Shown: positions 10,401 to 16,400 of the stretch, piece after piece
Layout of the letters: each line of letters begins with the position of its first letter
Numbering within the stretch: the first letter of the stretch is position 1
Assembly (NCBI GenBank): GCA_031288355.1
Contig: JAITRN010000020.1
Coordinates: 1 to 37,029, forward strand
Length of the DNA: 37,029 nucleotides
Source of the DNA: Candidatus Opitulatrix roisinitermitis
Lineage (GTDB): Bacteria > Actinomycetota > Actinomycetes > Actinomycetales > Bifidobacteriaceae
Direction: 5' to 3'
The notes under the pieces: model-generated
Database searches by the model: none
Seen by the model: only the letters and a program-made list of their open reading frames with translations
Told to the model about the DNA's origin: nothing
Position numbers and translations under genes: made by a program

Positions 10401-13400
10401 AGTTGGGTTCAAGCCAATCAATTTTCTTCTAAATTAGGTGTCACACAATTAGCTTCAGGATCAAGCGGTTTCACTCTTGCCACAGGCGTCACGCCAGAAG
10501 CTCCTACTATAACTAATACGACTGCAACATATAGATATAATGCAGGCGATAAAATGTTTTTAAAATTTGGAGTGCAAGCTTCGCCATTTCCTGACACTAA
10601 TAATTTAAGTTTCAAATTTTCAAAAGGTTGGACGTCCTTAGATGATTTAGGGCTAGAGGCTCAGTGCGACACCAGCGATTGCTCCGTTTCCGGGACTTTG
10701 CAAGGACTCCCAGGACTCTATACTTTTGTTGTGACAATTTCTTCATATTTAGGGAGTATTTCTCGACAATATCAAATAATTTTAGATGGTGTGGCGCCAA
10801 CGCTAGAGATAAAAAATAAAGATATACCGACATCCTTTAATATAGGAGATGATATAAGTATTCCAATTTACACAACAGGCACACCAAAACCAAATGTGAG
10901 TGCAGATAATTTGCCAGAGGGCCTGCAAATTGCAGAAATTTTTGATCAAGCGGATTTGGATGCAGGCATAACTCATAGAATTGAGGGCAAGATTTCTTCA
11001 ACTGCTCAAAACACTTATAATTCTGTCGTTAAAGCCAAAAATGCTGTTTTACCTGATGGAGTAAGCCAAAATATCGTTTTCAATATTTCGCAAACCCCAG
11101 CTTTCCATATTCCTTGTGAAGAGCAAAAAGAAGGCACTAATACCAAGTGTATTATAAAAGTTTCCACCCAGGATATTCTCAATATAGATTTAAATTTAGT
11201 TTCAAACCCTGAAATAACTGATGTATCAGTTTCGCCGGCTAGTGTTTTGCAAACTCTAGGAATTAATTTGGAGAAAAAAATGATAACTGATGTTGTGGCA
11301 GATAATCCAGCTGATTCAAAAATTTCTGAACATTGGTTTTTAACCACAAAAGGGATTATCGGAAATCATAAAGGCCAATATGAATTGACTGCTAAAGCTG
11401 GTGAAAATGTCTCCGAAAAATTCTGGTTATATGTGGACGATGTTTTGCCGTCTATTTCTAGCAGCACAAATTATTCACAGATTGTCGGAAATCAAATATA
11501 TTTTCCTTTAACTGTTGAGGGCACGCCTTTCCCTGTTTTATCTCCAGCTGGGTATTCTAAAAATGGCGTAAAAAGCCCTGATAATGCTTGGCCGAATTGG
11601 CTGCATTTAGATCTAAATAATGATGGACAAATTGGGTCTAATGCTCTTAAAGGAAATGTTATTAGTTTAACTTCGCCATCCTTAACTAAGGATACTATTG
11701 GTGATTATATAATAAATATACTTGCTAAAAATGTTGCTGGCAGTGTGAATTTATCAGTTTCTTTACATATAACGGGTTCAGATCCTGTAATAAATATAAC
11801 AGATCAGCAGTTCTTTTTTGATAATGCCGATAATTCTAGACCAATTTCAGATTTTTCGGTGACAGGATCGCCAGATCCTTATGTTACGTTAGAAAGTGTT
11901 AGATTTACTTCAGTTGATGGGAATTTAACAAATGCGCCAAGTACTTTGTTTGCTTTGGATGATGGTCCTTTAGGGACAGGACCTTTTAGTATTTTTGCAA
12001 CTACTGATTTAGCGCCAAAAGACGTTGGCGAATATATTTTGAGTTTAAAGGCTAAAAATGCTATGGGAGAAGTTTCTAAACAGGTGAAATTTGACGTTAT
12101 TGAAAAGGCCAGTTTTAATATAACTGGCAAAACAGAATACAATTTGGGTGATGAGGCAGTTTTAAATTTAGGTCTTTCGGGCAATCCGTGCCCTGTTTCA
12201 GTAACAGCTGTTTTGCCAGATGGCGCTGATTTTACAAGTAAAATAGAAGGAACATCCTGTTTACAGGGATATACATTTAAAACATCTCAATTTAAAAAAC
12301 TAGGTTCTTACCAAATCAAGTTTTCGGCAATTCAAAAATACACTGGCGATGTTGCCCAGCTAGAAACTATAGCTTACACAACAATAAATGTTAATCCTGA
12401 CAAACCTCAAATAAAAGTTCCAGCTAATTTGTCAGTTTATTCATCAAGTGCTTTTGAAGAGAATTTTCAAATAAGCGGCAATCCGTGCCCAGCTTTTGTG
12501 AGTTTAGAAAATGCACCTGATTGGATTCAAGTTGCTAAAACAAGTGGAGACTCATGGTGTGGTGGCGGTAAAATTTATGGGACTGTGCCAGATAATGTGT
12601 CGGTAAATACTGCTTTACCAATAACTATTGAAGCGAAAGTAGATGATAATAATAAAACCCAAGCGACGAGTGTTATTCAAATAGTTGGGACAGCGCCAGA
12701 TTTTCATATAAATACTAGTACTAACGGGTCTGTAGGCAAATATTATTCGCTTGATTTAGGTGTGACAGGTAATCCTTTCCCAGATGTGACTGTTCAAAGT
12801 GCCACAGATGGACAAGGAGGTGTTTTACCAAAGGGTTTGTCGCTTTATAATGATAAAGTTAAACAAAAATGGTTTATTCAAGGAATGCCAGAAAAAGTTG
12901 GCCGTTCAGAGTTTTCGTTAGTGGCGACTAATAGTGCTAGCGCTTCGCAAACAGGCAAAAATTCATCAGAATCTATTTTAGTAAGTATTATTATTTCAGG
13001 GAGTTTCCCTGCTTTTAATCCGGTAGGCACAACTAATATTTTTGTTGGACAATTTATTAATATGCCTCTTGGGGTGACAGGAAGTCCATGTCCAGTTGTG
13101 GAAATTGATTCTGCTAGTCCTAAGATAAATGATATTGCTATTGTAGGAAATTGTAATGAGGGTTTTTATTTGAGAGGCGTGGTTGATTCAAATACTTTGC
13201 CAGGGGCATATGACATAAAGATAACAGCAACAAATTCCCAAGGTAAGGCTGTTACAATTTTGCCTTTGAAAATTTTTGCAACATCTTCTCCGCCGACTAT
13301 AACAGACCAAACCGATTATTCAATTTTGCAAACTCGTTTATCATCTATAAATTTGGGTGTTCAAGGTTCTCCTTGTCCAAATGTCAGAGTTGATGACGCT

Positions 13401-16400
13401 AGTAAATTGCCAAAAGGGATGTATTTAGTGCCTAATTTGACTTGTGCAGACCCTTATGGCGCTAGAATTGAAGGTGTTCCGTTAGTGGAGGGTTCATATA
13501 CTTTTAAAGTCACAGCCTCTAATAGTTCAGGAGTTGTTGAAAAAAATATAACTATAAATGTCAAAGCTTATACTCAGGCTCCAAAATTTTATTCGCCAGT
13601 TTCGGCTATCGGCTCAGAAGAAGATTTCTTTATTTTCAACTTAGGCTTAACATCAGATCCTATATCTCATTTGTATTTAGATCGACAATCTGATAAATTA
13701 CCTAATGGTTTGGAGTTGCTAGCAAATAGTGATGGGTCTTATTATATTTCAGGCAGACCCGGTTTAGGCACAGCTGGAATTTATAATTTGATAATTGAAG
13801 CTGATAATGGTATTGAACCAAAAGCTAGTCATTTGTTGACTTTAACAATAACAAAAGATCCAATAGCCCCGGCTTTTCATTTGCCAACAAATACTTTTAG
13901 CCAAATTTTAGAAGATAATTTTCAAATTCCTTTGTTGGTTTCAGGAAATCCATGTCCAGTTTTGAGTTATCAAATAACTTCCCCTGCGTCTAATCCGTCA
14001 GTTTCTAATTTGTCTATTTCAGGAAGTTGCGGTTCGTCTGGGTTTATTTTGCATGGAAATGCTAGTAGTTTAGGGACCACGACTATTAGATTAACTGCTC
14101 AGAATCCTGATGATGAGCAAATGAAAGCTTTTGAAGATATAAATATTATAGTTGGAGGAAATGAGCCACAAATTATTTCCCCGAGTTTTGTTTCTGCTAA
14201 CTCAAATGAAGTAATAAGTGTTCCTGTAGTTGTAGTTGGCGAGCCGGTGCCTAGTTTAACAGCTAAGGATTTGCCTGATGGGTTAGCTTTGGTCGGCAGC
14301 GACCGAAATTGGCGAATTCAAGGCTCAATTGCTAAGGTTGGTGTTTATAAAACAATTCTAACTGCTCAAAATGCTAATTCAAGTAAACAACTATTTATAG
14401 AATTTCATATAGTAGATTCAGCTATTAAATTTAATATGCCAGATTTGGATAATGCCGCTTATGGGGTTTATTATAATATGCCATTAGATATTATAGGAAC
14501 TTGTCCAGATAATGTTAAAATAATTAATGGCAATTTGCCTGATGGTTTAGATATTGTTGGCGGTTGCACAGGCTCGCCTTATGCAATTTCTGGTGTTCCA
14601 AAGTTTAATTCATCTAAGTCAAAAGACTCTTTTCAGATAACCTTGCAGGCGGAAGTCGGCGGAACAAGCGGGCAAACTGCCTCTAAAGATTTTACTTTAA
14701 ATATCCATTCAGAAGCTCCGCAATTTTTTGGTTCAGATACAGCAGTATTTAAAACTGGTGATTTTGCTGTTTTTGATTTAGACGTTGTGGGTAATCCAAT
14801 ACCTATTGTTTCTGTTGAAGACGGTGTTTTGCCAGATGGTTTGAAATTGCAGGTTATAGACCAAGTCACTGGCGATGTTGCTATTTTAGGAACACCTAGC
14901 AGCGCTGATATAGGTTCTAGATATGTGAAATTCAAAGCCCAAAATCCGCAAAATCCATCAATTTTTGCTGAAAAAATAATTAATATAAAAATTGTTGGTA
15001 ATGCCCCGGCTTTTGCTATATCGCCGAATATTGCTTTTAATATAAATAGTGAATTTGTTTATTCGCTGGGCGTCACAGGAAGCCCTTGCCCTAGTGCTTT
15101 GCAATATAATAAAGGTGATTTGCCGCATGGGGTTAGTATTTTAGGGACTAATTGTTCAAGTGACCCTTATAGAATTGCTGGATTGGTGCAAGAGGTTGGT
15201 ACATGGGTTGTTCCTATAAAAGCAGGTAATTCGCAAGGTAGTGCTGAATTAGATTTAACACTTCATTCGGCTTCTAGCATTCCACAAATTGGCGGTCCTG
15301 ACAATATCCAAGCCACTGAAAAGCAATTCTTTGTTGCTGATTTGGCTGTGAGCGGAGATCCTTGTCCATCTTTGTCATTTTCAGCTAGTCAATATTCGGG
15401 TAATATAAAACTTATTCAAGCTAGTGATTTAAGTTGTAATTTTAAATTGGCAGGGGCAATTGATAATTCGGGCGAATATCAAGTTAATATAACGGCTACA
15501 AATTCAGCTGGCTCGGCTCATAAACAAATTATTTTGCATATTGGAGGCACAAAACCAGCTTTTCATTTGGATTCAAATATAACAGTGCCTGAGGAATCGA
15601 CTTTAAAAATTCCTTTAAATGTGACAGGTGATCCAGCGCCAACAGTTATTTTGAAAAATATTGTTTTAGTTGATCCGCCAGCGCTTCCTCCTCTGCCACA
15701 AAACTTGAAAATAGTTAAACAAGATAATTCATGGTATTTAGCAGGTAGTTTAGAAGATTCGTTGATTGACGGATTTGATGAAGTAACTTATGGCATTAAT
15801 ATGGAAGCTTCTAATAAAGATAACAGCAATAAAACATCTGTTACTCCTTTTGAATTGCTCTTAAAAGTTGTTAAACAGCAGCCAAAATTTGTTGCACCAA
15901 ATATTGTATATGCTACTCAAAATTCTTATTATGAACTTCCTTTAGGTCTTGATAAATATATTGTTAGAGTTAAAAATGGTTCAGCTTTGCCAGACGGGCT
16001 AATTTTAGCACCTGCCCAGTCTTCGGTTAAGTCACATTTAGGTTGGATGATATATGGCACGCCAACTGCAATTCAAACCACTAATACAACTTTGGAATTA
16101 GTTTCTTTACAAGGAAGTGTTTTAGATACAGCAGATATTCAATTTAATATTGTTTATTCAGCACAGCCACAGTTTAATCCAACTGGTAAAACTTCAGTTT
16201 TAAATTCTGAAAGAATAAATATTCCTTTAGGTGTTGTTGGCAATCCTGCTCCCGAGGTCACTGTACAAGGCGTTTTGCCAGATGGTTTGAAATTGCTAGG
16301 AAGTGTTGGTTCACAATGGTCTTTACAAGGAAAAATTAGTCAGCCTGCTAAATATTCAATTTTGTTAAAGGCTTGTTCTGGTTCACAGGATAGTTTAATA

